Positions 8,875-17,400 of a stretch of DNA of 40,673 nt are shown one piece after another (positions within the stretch are counted from its first letter, which is position 1; each line of letters opens with the position of its first letter). Origin of the DNA: Methylocystis sp. B8 (lineage in GTDB: Bacteria > Pseudomonadota > Alphaproteobacteria > Rhizobiales > Beijerinckiaceae); the NCBI RefSeq assembly GCF_005771425.1, contig NZ_VBTZ01000010.1:73807-114479 (forward strand), read 5' to 3'. The notes under the pieces are model-generated. The model was not told where the DNA came from, did not search any database, and saw nothing but the letters and a program-made list of their open reading frames with translations. The position numbers and the translations under genes are program-made.

Positions 8875-9126
8875 TCAGGCACGAATAATCGAGTGTATTG
8901 ACTTCGCTTCGCCAAACTTAGGCCATGGCACTTTAATGCCGGCTGCCGTCAGGAACATCTGCGCCACATAAAGAACAATGAACACCCCGACCAAAACGAC
9001 GAGCACGTTAACAACAGTCCGAAATGGCTCCGCGAGAGGAATGACACGGAGCAAGGTCGTCGCGGCCCACCAAAAAACGCCGATGATGATGACGAGAAAG
9101 ATCAGTCCTATCAATGTTTCGATCAT
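8875..9126 (-). CDS. small two-helix membrane protein (Thivi_2564-like)
   Basis: An 83-residue protein with two long hydrophobic segments: MIETLIGLIFLVIIIGVFWW, and FRTVVNVLVVLVGVFIVLYVAQMFL. A short polar tail contains VPWPKFGEA. It resembles the small membrane proteins often annotated as Thivi_2564-like, with no known function. The start at ATG 9126 is chosen because GGAG lies 8 bases upstream; the ATG at 9132 would be only 2 bases from it. Confidence 0.65.
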   Translation of the reverse strand: MIETLIGLIFLVIIIGVFWWAATTLLRVIPLAEPFRTVVNVLVVLVGVFIVLYVAQMFLTAAGIKVPWPKFGEAKSIHSIIRA

Positions 9127-9299
9127 TGTCATGTCTCCACCAAACCGACACTGCCCAAATGGCGGCCGACCTTGCGAAAATATGTGCCCATCTGGCGTTT
9201 CAGACAAGGCCGAGCTTTGCAAATGATCCGTTGGCCGGCGACTTGAGGCTCATCGCCTCCTCCGGAGTGCTCTGCCTCGATCAGGAACCTCGTGACATG

Positions 9300-9751
9300 T
9301 GCCCCGGATAATTTCTGTCAGCGCCCTGTCGATCCTATTCTGGATAGGTGAAGGCTGGGCAACACCGTAAGCTTGAGCGCCTTCAGCCGATTGATCTGTC
9401 CTTCCGTCTGGCCGTTGCTCCAAGGCTCAGTGATCGCAACTTCTCAGCGCGTCGATGTGTCTCTGCAGCGTGCAAGCAAAACGTTGCATCGCATTAGAGG
9501 CCCGACTTCTGGGCGTCTTTCAGCCAGACGCCGAGCTTGCCAACGCTCTTGCTTTTGAGCATGCCCCTAAATCGCATGGCGAGTCGACGCATTAGGGCGC
9601 GCGGAGCGGTCGGGGTGACGAAGCGCCTCGGCGCACACTCCAACATGCTCGACCAATACGCGCGCCGTGCCGTGTTCTGGGATCGTTTCGAACCCACCGG
9701 AGATCCTCCCATGTCCGATGGAACCGATGTGTCGAGAAATTTCACCTCCAA
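9300..9751 (-). pseudogene. ISL3-family transposase remnant (frameshifted C-terminus)
   Basis: Reading the minus strand across frames gives successive pieces typical of the end of an ISL3 transposase: RRLAMRFRGMLKSKSV, KLGVWLKDAQKSG, then in a second frame AMQRFACTLQRHIDALR, then in a third frame AITEPWSNGQTEGQINRLK. WSNGQTEGQINRLK is the hallmark of this family. At least two frame changes and a stop separate the pieces, and the N-terminal two thirds is missing. It is a dead remnant. The left limit is approximate. Confidence 0.8.
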
Positions 9752-9889
9752 AGAGTGCGCGCAGAGATCATACGTTTGCTATTCGACGCGTCGCTGAATT
9801 GAAGTCGCCGATGCGATTCAAGGACAAGCTCAAAGCCTGAGGATTGATGTTGGCGAAACGCGGTTGCCGACGCAAGCGGCCGTCGCCGT

Positions 9890-10435
9890 CGCCCGCAAGC
9901 TCGCGGCCGTCTCGTTGGACTCGACAAAAAAGGCGAAGTCGTTCTTCGCCGCCGCGTCCGAAGAATTTCATTGGCGCAGTTGGCCGAGAAGCTTGCGCCG
10001 TGCACCATCGGCATGGAGGCATGCTGCGGAACCCATCACCTCGGACGTCAATTTGCGCTCTAGGGCACACGGTCAGATTGATGCCGCCTGAATACGTCAA
10101 GTGCTACGTTAAGACGCAGAAGAACGATGACCGGGACGCCGAAGGAATCGCGGAAGCCGCGACCAGGCCGGCGATGCGGTTCGTCACACTTAGGAGCGAG
10201 AACAGCTCGATCTCCAGTCACTCCACCGCACGAGAGAGCGTCTCGTCGGCGGACGAACCGCTCTCATCAATCAGCTGCGGGCAGTTCTTTTCGAGCGCGG
10301 GTTGGTCATTTCCAAAGGCGCCGAACAAAGCTGGATCGATGGTTGCGGGAAGAACTGCCAAACGCGCGCGGCCTGAGCCCCCGTATGCAGAAGCTGGTGG
10401 GTGACCTGATGCTCGAGCTTCGGGAGCTTGATAAG
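9890..10435 (+). pseudogene. IS110-family transposase remnant (multiple frameshifts)
   Basis: Pieces of an IS110 DEDD transposase lie in three frames: RLVGLDKKGEVVLRRR, CTIGMEACCGTHHLGRQFAL (stop), VRLMPPEYVKCYVKTQKNDD with DRDAEGIAEAATRPAMRF, RTALINQLRAVLFERGL, then RMQKLVGDLMLELRELDK. The order and wording follow the intact transposase at 12947-13987 (MEACCGAHHLGR, EVRLMSPEYVRPYVKAQKNDD, RELDK), so it is a diverged relative. It ends abruptly at ELDK, where relaxase sequence takes over in the same frame. Confidence 0.85.
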
Positions 10436-10900
10436 GGCGCCACCTGGCTCGACCGGGAGATGGCGTCGTCCAATCGCGCGCCCATCGTGCGCGTCGGATT
10501 CGGCGCCGAGGTCGATCGGGCGATGAAACAACGCAGAGAGGCGCTCGTCGCAATGGGTCACGCGCGGCGCACGCCGGATAACGTCATCCGCGCGCCGGGA
10601 GACTTAGTCAAACGACTGGAGCGGAGCGAGATCGAGCGCGTCGGGAAATCGATGGCCGCGGACAAACACGCGCCCTTCAAAATGAATGACGAAGGCGAGC
10701 GCGTCTCCGGCGTCTTCACCGGCACGACGAATCTCGTCTCCGGTAAATACGCGATCATCGAGAACGCCTACGAGTTCACGCTCGTCCCGTGGCGGCCTGT
10801 CATCGATGAGCGCCTTAGCCGCGAGATCAGTGGCGTCGTGCGCGGCTCAGGAATCTCATGGGACTTTACGCGAACTCGCGGAATTGGCATCGGGATGTAA
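10436..10900 (+). pseudogene. C-terminal fragment of a DUF3363/VirD2-like relaxase
   Basis: From residue GATWLDREM onwards the frame matches the C-terminal domain (DUF3363) of VirD2-like plasmid relaxases: GATWLDRE, GFGAEVDRAMKQRREALV, a helical middle, then GKYAIIENAYEFTLVPWRPVI, SREISGVVRGSGISWDF and the basic end RTRGIGIGM. This domain follows the nickase domain in conjugative relaxases, which cut oriT. The N-terminal nickase part is absent and an IS110 fragment is joined in its place, so the gene cannot make a working relaxase. The natural C-terminus appears intact. Confidence 0.85.
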
Positions 10901-11117
10901 ATACCGACCGAGTTTCTTGTGCCATATGCGCGCGTTTGCCTCCTTTGACTTCTTCTTTCCCGCAAACGTACGAGGCGCGCTGTATCGAAAGATTGCGCGG
11001 TTCGCGCCGCGAATATTTGTCGTCTTCCTGTCGGCGTGGCTCAACAACGCCGAAACCGTCGCAAGATTGCCTCTGTGGATGACAGAAATTGGTCTGCCCC
11101 CTGAAAAGTGATCCTCC
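10901..11117. other. unassigned region between relaxase stump and IS-end repeat
   Basis: Open frames on both strands lack ribosome sites and family patterns. The last 20 bases (CCCCTGAAAAGTGATCCTCC) resemble an IS terminus continuing into the 52-bp repeat. Confidence 0.4.
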
Positions 11118-11169
11118 GTGAAGTATGGCTTTTGGGCCTTTGAGGAGGATTTGAGATGGGCAGAAAACG
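11118..11169 (+). repeat. 52-bp IS-end-like direct repeat, copy B
   Basis: Second copy of the repeat at 5829-5880 (three mismatches). Here the GAGGAGG-type ribosome site is followed by ATGGGCAGAAAACGA, the likely start of a transposase ORF A (MGRKR...). The homology stops soon after, so no transposase remains. Confidence 0.6.
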
Positions 11170-11254
11170 ACAGCGGCCAAAATTGCGTCAGAGCCCCGCT
11201 TGGATGCAAGTCACGCCCAAAGCGAGGTGCTCAATCCACGCAAAGTCACGCCTA

Positions 11255-12445
11255 TCATTTACTTTCATCCCAAGCCTTGCTTGGGTCAACATTTTCCACT
11301 CTATTCCGGCGGTGTCTGTAATCGGAAATGACGCCATAGAGCTGCGCGCGAATGCGATTAATGCCACCAAGTCCTATATGCTCAGTGGTGGTATTGTATG
11401 GATTGAACGACATGCTTTCACACATACCCTTACGTTCAGGGGTATCAAATGTTTGCTTGGGAATCATTATCGTAGCTATTTTTTTCCATGGAGATTTGGA
11501 TTCGTCCCAGTCAGCTGTCGCATCCTCAATTGACATTCCAGCTTGTTTTTCTTGAACAAAGAACGAGTAACAAACAGATTTCTCGTTTAACTCAGCAACC
11601 ATCGCCTCTCTCAAATAGTCCGGCCCTGTCGCATCGGACGCTCCCAAATTATTGCCACCTTGTCTATCACATGGCTTTGCTGAGTATTTAACGGCGCGCT
11701 CCAGCCCAGACTCATTGAACCCAAATCTATATGGAACCATCGAATAGTACTGCGCAGACAACGGCGACATCACTGTTTGGCTGGCGATTTTATACGCAAT
11801 CCAAGCTTGCCGTATTCTCCACTTAAATGGGTTGTACGAAGGAAAAAAATATCTCCGCAATCCTGCAGAATCACCCGTAAGCGCGCCTGCTTCACTGAAA
11901 GCCTTATAGTCATTTGCATCAGGTGAAAAAAAGACAGGATAATTTATCATTAACATATCTTGTGTACGAAACTTACCGCCCAGTTGGTCGATAGATTGAG
12001 AAACATCCAACAGCTTGATCGCCATACCGCGTCCATCCATTCTAGGATCTGGACTCGGTTCGAAAGCTCCGTTCGAAAATCGAATCCATGCGCGGTATGA
12101 CCTACCCGGCGTTTTAAAAATCCCCACTCGCAAATCGTCTGGTATGTCATTGTCGACTTGGAAGGAGGCCTTTACGCAGCCATGGGCTTTCGCGTGGGCG
12201 TCTCGACGGACCAGCACCTGTTCTTTTGGATAATGTCGAGATAGCGCATCTATAACACGCTGCACGATTTCCTTAATGTCCTCATTCTCGCCCGGCGGGA
12301 CTTTCTCCAGATAGGAAACCTGCGCAATCGCAGAGAGCGACGTGAGCGCAACTCCCGCCGCTCCAACCGCCCTTACGACGCTGCTTCGCCGCAGCCATCG
12401 CAAGAACATGCCGCGCGGCGGTCGGCGAGGATTAATTGAGCACAC
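11255..12445 (-). CDS. exported catalase-family (heme) protein
   Basis: A 396-residue protein with catalase-superfamily motifs: KAHGCVKASFQV, RFSNGAFEPSPDPR with MDGRGMAIKLL, TQDMLMINYPVFF, and near the end CESMSFNPYNTTTEHIGLGG with NRIRAQLYGVISDYR. The family binds heme; members of this short, secreted group may be peroxidases or catalase-like rather than true catalases. A signal peptide is visible from Met13 (FLRWLRR, then AVGAAGVALTSLSAIAQ), so it acts in the periplasm. GTG 12445 has AGGAGT 7 bases upstream; ATG 12409 is the alternative and gives a cleaner signal peptide. A TATAAT box lies at 12465-12460. The gene is visibly more AT-rich than its surroundings and is flanked by IS remnants, which suggests transfer. 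Confidence 0.82.
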   Translation of the reverse strand: MCSINPRRPPRGMFLRWLRRSSVVRAVGAAGVALTSLSAIAQVSYLEKVPPGENEDIKEIVQRVIDALSRHYPKEQVLVRRDAHAKAHGCVKASFQVDNDIPDDLRVGIFKTPGRSYRAWIRFSNGAFEPSPDPRMDGRGMAIKLLDVSQSIDQLGGKFRTQDMLMINYPVFFSPDANDYKAFSEAGALTGDSAGLRRYFFPSYNPFKWRIRQAWIAYKIASQTVMSPLSAQYYSMVPYRFGFNESGLERAVKYSAKPCDRQGGNNLGASDATGPDYLREAMVAELNEKSVCYSFFVQEKQAGMSIEDATADWDESKSPWKKIATIMIPKQTFDTPERKGMCESMSFNPYNTTTEHIGLGGINRIRAQLYGVISDYRHRRNRVENVDPSKAWDESK

Positions 12446-12528
12446 GACATTACTCCTAAATTATAGCATAAGTGGCACCGTCACGTTAACTGGCGCCGGT
12501 CATCTCGACCTGTCAGAGGCGGCATATA

Positions 12529-12680
12529 TCACGCAGCGAGCGAGGCGCCGGTGATTTCCGTCCATGCGGCGAAAGCCCGGGCGCGGCGCGCACGGCGAAG
12601 GTCGGCGAGCTGATCTTGGGGGCGAGGAGCGGATTTGAACCGCTTCATGATCCGCTCTCGTCGTCGTGTCGGTTGATGCG
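12529..12680 (-). pseudogene. IS6-family transposase C-terminal remnant
   Basis: The minus strand reads AHQPTRRRERIMKRFKSA and then DLRRARRARAFAAWTEITGA before a stop. HQPTRRRER-MxRFKS is the conserved end of the DDE domain of IS6-family transposases, and the Ala/Arg-rich tail also fits. The catalytic DDE part and the run usually following RFKS are missing, so it is a short dead piece. Confidence 0.7.
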
Positions 12681-12808
12681 CCCCAGCTAACGTATGGCCT
12701 GCCCCGTCTGCGAGAGTTTTTGCGTCCTGCCTTCTTCAGTCTGCTTCAACGTATCCGGCTTTGGAGCAAAGCTCCGAGCCAAGATGGAGATCCGCGCAGC
12801 CCGTTCCT

Positions 12809-12818
12809 CATAATTTAA
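12809..12818. repeat. 10-bp direct repeat flanking IS110, left copy
   Basis: CATAATTTAA, identical to 14051-14060; possible core or target sequence of the IS110 element. Confidence 0.5.
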
Positions 12819-12946
12819 TCGACCTCCAAGGGCCATTAACTGGGTCAGGCGTCCAAGCTGCCGTTCGACTGTTAGGCCATCTCGCTTCCACCACTCGCAA
12901 ACATCATCGGCCCATCAACGCTTCGATCAGCGTAACGGGTCTAACC

Positions 12947-13987
12947 TTACGCCGCGGCAGACAAATTTCCAGCCGCAAATTTTTCTCCTCGCCGCAACAC
13001 GGCCCAGGCAATCCGGGCCAGCTTGTTGGCGAGCGCGACGACCGCGACATTATGATGAACGCGGGCGATCAATCCCTTCAGCCATCGGCCGAGCCTCGTA
13101 TCGCGTTCGGCGACATGAGGCAACGCGGCGCGCGCCCCGTGGATCAGTTGTTTACGTAAATAGGCGTTCCCACGTTTGCTGATCCCGAGCAATTTGGGCT
13201 TTCCGCCGGTTGTCGCTTGCCTTGGAACAAGGCCCAGCCACGCTGCGAGATCGCGCCCATGTTTGAATGTCTCTGCTTTGCCAATCGCCGCGAGCAGAGC
13301 CGAAGCGATCAATGCGCCGACGCCTGGAATCGTCGCCAATCGGCGCGCGTCCTCATTCTCTTTCGCAAAGGCCGCAAACTCCGCATCGAATACGGCGATC
13401 CGCTTGTCCAATTCTCGCCACTGCACGCGAACGTCGGCGATGAGCCTGCGCATTCTCCCGCTGAGCCCTCGCTCGTCCGGTTCGTCCAGCAGAACGCCGA
13501 GTCTTTCTTCGAGATGACGCTTGCCCTTGGGAACAACAATCCCGCGCTCGAGAAGAATCGCACGCGCCTGATTGATCAGCGCCGTCCGTTCGCCGATCAA
13601 GCGGTCGCGCGAACGGTGTAGCGTTTGTATGTCGAGCTGATCCTGCGTCTTCAACTCGACAAAGCGCATCGTCGGCCGCGTCGCCGCTTCTGCGATAGCC
13701 TCCGCGTCGCGATCATCGTTCTTTTGCGCCTTGACATACGGGCGAACATATTCGGGAGACATCAGTCGGACCTCGTGACCATGCGTCGCGAATAGCCGGC
13801 CAAGATGATGCGCGCCGCAACACGCTTCCATCGCGACAACACAGGGCGACAACTGCGCCGCCAAACCAACGAGCGTTTCCCTCTTCGCGCGACGGCGTAA
13901 AACCACGGCGCCGGATGTGTCGAGCCCCACCAGGCTGCAAAGGTTCTTGCCGATATCGATGCCGAGCACGGAAATCTTCGTCTTCAT
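12947..13987 (-). CDS. IS110-family transposase (DEDD recombinase)
   Basis: A 346-residue transposase. The RuvC-like N-terminal domain has D11 (GIDIGKN), E54 (MEACCGAHH), and D91, D92 and D94 (KNDDRDAEA). A helical middle follows, and the C-terminal Tnp domain has the helix-hairpin-helix TIPGVGALIASALLAAIG and the catalytic serine region LLGISKRGNAYLRKQL (S270). IS110 enzymes recombine DNA through a bridge RNA rather than by a DDE mechanism. All known key residues are present, so it looks active. The start ATG 13987 has GGAGGGAAGG just upstream; the open frame to 14053 is not needed. A decayed relative lies at 9890-10435. Confidence 0.93.
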   Translation of the reverse strand: MKTKISVLGIDIGKNLCSLVGLDTSGAVVLRRRAKRETLVGLAAQLSPCVVAMEACCGAHHLGRLFATHGHEVRLMSPEYVRPYVKAQKNDDRDAEAIAEAATRPTMRFVELKTQDQLDIQTLHRSRDRLIGERTALINQARAILLERGIVVPKGKRHLEERLGVLLDEPDERGLSGRMRRLIADVRVQWRELDKRIAVFDAEFAAFAKENEDARRLATIPGVGALIASALLAAIGKAETFKHGRDLAAWLGLVPRQATTGGKPKLLGISKRGNAYLRKQLIHGARAALPHVAERDTRLGRWLKGLIARVHHNVAVVALANKLARIAWAVLRRGEKFAAGNLSAAA

Positions 13988-14050
13988 GATCCTTCCCTCC
14001 GGTTGAGCCTCCGGCGAAACTACAACGCCGGTAGGAGGGGCGGGCCATTC

Positions 14051-14060
14051 CATAATTTAA
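14051..14060. repeat. 10-bp direct repeat flanking IS110, right copy
   Basis: CATAATTTAA, identical to 12809-12818. Confidence 0.5.
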
Positions 14061-14111
14061 CGGTCCCAAACGACGCCTTCTTTCAACGTCGAGCGCTCTA
14101 GCGAGACGCAT

Positions 14112-14450
14112 TCACAACGTCCCTAGCGCGGCGAGTAAGGCGGGGGTGCGAACAGGCTTTTCGAGCATAGGCGCGTGACGGAAAATTGCCGGCCGCTCCG
14201 CTGCGCTATAGCCCGTGAGCGAGACGAAGGGAACGCCGAGCGCTAACAGCGCGGCCGCGACGGGCTCGGAGGTCTCGCCATCGAGATTTATGTCAAGCAA
14301 GGCTGCGTCGCAGCCTACGCTGTGAAGGAGCTTTAGCGCCTCCTCACTCGAAGACGCAGGCCCGACGACGTCAAAGCCGGCGTCCGCAAGCTGCAAGCTC
14401 AGATCAAGTGCAAGCACAGCCTCGTCTTCGACTATCAGAATGCGCGCCAT
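14112..14450 (-). CDS. single-domain response regulator (receiver)
   Basis: A 112-residue stand-alone receiver domain. The acidic pair ED at 8-9, phospho-acceptor D53 (LLDINLDG), switch Thr (SLTGYS, T79) and K98 (LEKPV) are all visible. There is no output domain, so it acts as a phosphate relay or sink, or by binding a partner. It starts 7 bases after the stop of the large hybrid kinase, which makes an operon in which that kinase is the likely phosphodonor. The IS110 element sits just past its stop codon. Confidence 0.9.
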   Translation of the reverse strand: MARILIVEDEAVLALDLSLQLADAGFDVVGPASSSEEALKLLHSVGCDAALLDINLDGETSEPVAAALLALGVPFVSLTGYSAAERPAIFRHAPMLEKPVRTPALLAALGTL

Positions 14451-14457
14451 GGCCGCC

Positions 14458-17400
14458 CTACCCCCCTACCGGCTGAGTCTTACCTACTGCGTTGGCCTTG
14501 AAAGTCCCGGGGTCAACGACTCGCTCGCTTGGGCAGCGCACGCGCCAAACGATGCCGGCCGCGTCATAGTCCAAAGCGACCTCGCCTTTCAAGGCCATCT
14601 TCGCCAAGGTCACGATCACATTGTAGCCATAGCCTTTGCGTTCCGGCGGGGCGACGGGCGGCCCTCCTCGCTCCGTCCAACTCATCGCAAAGACGTCGGC
14701 GTCCAAGCGCCAATCGATTGCAACGCGCCCCTCGCCATCCGAGAGGGCGCCGTATTTGCTGGCGTTGGTGGCGAGCTCATACAGCACCATGCCGAGCGCC
14801 TGCGCGGCGGCGGTCGAGACGCGAAAGGATGAGCCTGTCAGCAGAATGCGGTCGCCAATGAGATCGGCGAAATGGGCAAGCTGCGCGTGCACAAGATCGG
14901 CGAGCTCAATACCGCGCCATTCGTTTTTTACGAGGAGGTCATGGTTCGCCGCGAGCGCGCTGACGCGTTCTGAGAAACGCTCTATGAAGTCCTTTGGGTT
15001 GGCGACGGCGGTTTGGCGCGCGATCACTTGCACGACGCCGAGCATGTTCTTGGCGCGGTGGTTGACCTCCTTCAGCAGGAGCTTGACGTGCTCTTCCGCC
15101 TGCTTTCGCTCCGTGATATCGCGGGAAACCATCGCGACGCCAGTAACCTGACCCTGGACATTCCTGATAGGAGAGGCGCTCAGCGAAATCTCGACTAGCG
15201 CGCCGTCCTTGCGGCGGCGCACGGTCTCTTGGTTTTCGACGGACTCTCCCTGCCGGACGCGCTCCATGAGAGAAGCCTCTTCGTTGATGCCTTCCGGAGG
15301 AACGACCAGCTCCACGGATTGACCGACGGCTTCCTGCGCGGTGAAGCCGAAGAGCCTTTCGGCACCCTCGTTCCAACTGGTGATGGCGCCGTTCATGTCC
15401 TTGCTGATGATCGCGTCGGCCGAGAACTTCACGATGGCGGCTAGCTGTTGCATCTCCGCCTGCAACCGCACGAGCTCGGTGACGTCGCGCATGCCTAGCA
15501 AAATCAGCTTAGGGTTGCCGTCGGTCTGGCGCAGCGCCCGCGCATTAAGCAATAGGACACGCCGCCCGATCCGTCCAAATTCGGGGGCGAGTTCGAAGTC
15601 GTTGAAGACATTGTCGCGGGGAATGATGTCTTCCAACAGCTGTCGAAGCTTGGAGTTCGCCCACGCGCCGCCATCGATCTCGAAAATCGACCGCCCCGCC
15701 GTTTCCGCCGGCGAAAGACCGAAGGCCCGATAAAAGGCGACGTTCGCCGAGTGGACGCGCAGATCGCCGTGCAAAAGGATCAACGGATCGGGGACGGTTT
15801 TAATGATGGCCTCGGCGCGCTCGCGCGCTTCGGCGATGTCCTGCTGCGTTTGCTTGAGCGCGTCGATGTCCACCAGGACCAGCACCGCGCCGTCCACCTT
15901 ATTGTCGAGAGTGAGGTACGGTCGCACGCGTAGGGAATGCCAGCAGCCTCCTTCATCGCGCACTTCCTGCTCTCGCTCGCGCACGCTGGCGATAACGTCG
16001 CCGACAAAGGCCGCCAAATCGGTCAGGTCGAGAGTGTGCCGTATGGCGGCGAGCGGCCGTCCGACGTCTTCAGCCAGGAGGTTGAATTGTTTTGCGGCCT
16101 GCGCGCTGAAACGGCGGATGGTCAGATCGCGCGCCACCACCACTACGGCGAGATGGGTTGCGATCTGGAAGTTGACGAGGTCGCTGTTGAGGCGGCTGAG
16201 TTCGGCGTTGCGGCTGGCCATTTCCTCATTGATCGTGGTCAGCTCTTCATTCGCCGACTCCAACTCCTCCTTGGACGTTTCAAGCTCTTCATTGATGCTT
16301 TGGAGCTCCTCATTGGCTGACTGCACCTCCTCGTTGGACGCCTGAAGCTCTTCGTTGGCTGCTTCGTTCTGTTCCTGGATGAACTGGAGATAATCGCGAG
16401 TCTCGGCCAGCTCTCTCTCCAGATCGGCAACGCGCCTCGATTCTTCCTTCTTGCTGCTCCGTTGCGACGGCCTCTCTCCGCTGGACTTCTTGCGAGAGTC
16501 GGCGACGCTTCTCTTTTGCGACTCGTCAAACAGGATCAAGAAATGGCGCTCGCGCAAATTCTTGAGCGGAATGACCTCGACATTCACCACCCGCGTCTCG
16601 CCATTCTGTTCTAAACGTATGTTCTCCTTACGCGCGACGCCGTTGCTCTTTTTCGCTTTGTCGATCGCGGCGCGCAATGGCAGCATCAAGCCGTCGCGCG
16701 CCATTTTCAGCACGCCAAAGCTCGCGTTGCCGGTCGGGGGCTCAAGATATGTGCCGGTCGGACCGCGGAATTGAATGATTTGCAAGTCCGCGTTCACGAG
16801 CACGCCGGGAGGCGCGTATTTGCTGACAGTGACGCGATCGGCCTCCCGCAGAGAGTTAAGTTCGGCGCGAAAACCGTCCGGCTCTTCTTGCGCTTCGTGG
16901 GTCGGAAGAGGCACGCCAATCCCTGGGCGCTGAGGGCGCGGCTTGTGTTCGTCGCGATCTTTTTTAGCCGGCGGATGGACTCTCGGAGTCGGCGAGCCTT
17001 TTCTGGAATAGATCTTGTGCTTTCTATCCAGCGGCTCAAACAAATCCGCAAAGCCGCTGATCGACTCCGATGCGCCGAGGAACAGAAAGCCTTCGGGCTT
17101 CAACGCATAGTGGAATGTGGGGAGCAGCTTATGCTGCAAATTGGGCTCAAGATAGATCAGCAAATTGCGGCAGCTCACCAGATCCATGCGCGAGAACGGC
17201 GGGTCGCTGATGAAATTTTGTCTTGCGAAGACGATCATTTCGCGCAAACGTTTGTCGACTCGGTATCCGTCTGCCTCCTCGATAAAAAACCGTCGCAGTC
17301 GTTCGGGAGAGACGTCCTGTGTGAGAGACTTGGCGTAAAGACCCTGGCGCGCCTTGTCGAGCAGCGCATCGTTGACGTCGGTAGCGAATATCTGGATTTT

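Larger units (their letters stand above)
12809..14060 (-). mobile_element. intact IS110-family insertion sequence (limits inferred)
   Basis: One complete IS110-type transposase lies between two identical 10-bp direct repeats, CATAATTTAA, at 12809-12818 and 14051-14060. The enclosed length (about 1.25 kb) is normal for IS110 elements, which lack terminal inverted repeats and can leave a repeated core at their ends. About 130 bases of non-coding sequence lie downstream of the gene and about 65 upstream; IS110 elements encode a bridge RNA in such ends. The boundaries are an inference from the repeats. Confidence 0.6.

Noticed and set aside
10127..10900. A single 257-residue gene
   Set aside because: Its first part is the wrong frame of an IS110 remnant and its last part is a relaxase C-terminus, so it is a chance fusion of two fossils.
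12618..12645. tRNA 3'-end-like sequence on the minus strand (AGCGG-TTCAAAT-CCGCT followed by CCTCGCCCCCA)
   Set aside because: No matching acceptor or anticodon arm upstream, and the same bases read as the IS6 transposase end RRRERIMKRFKS.
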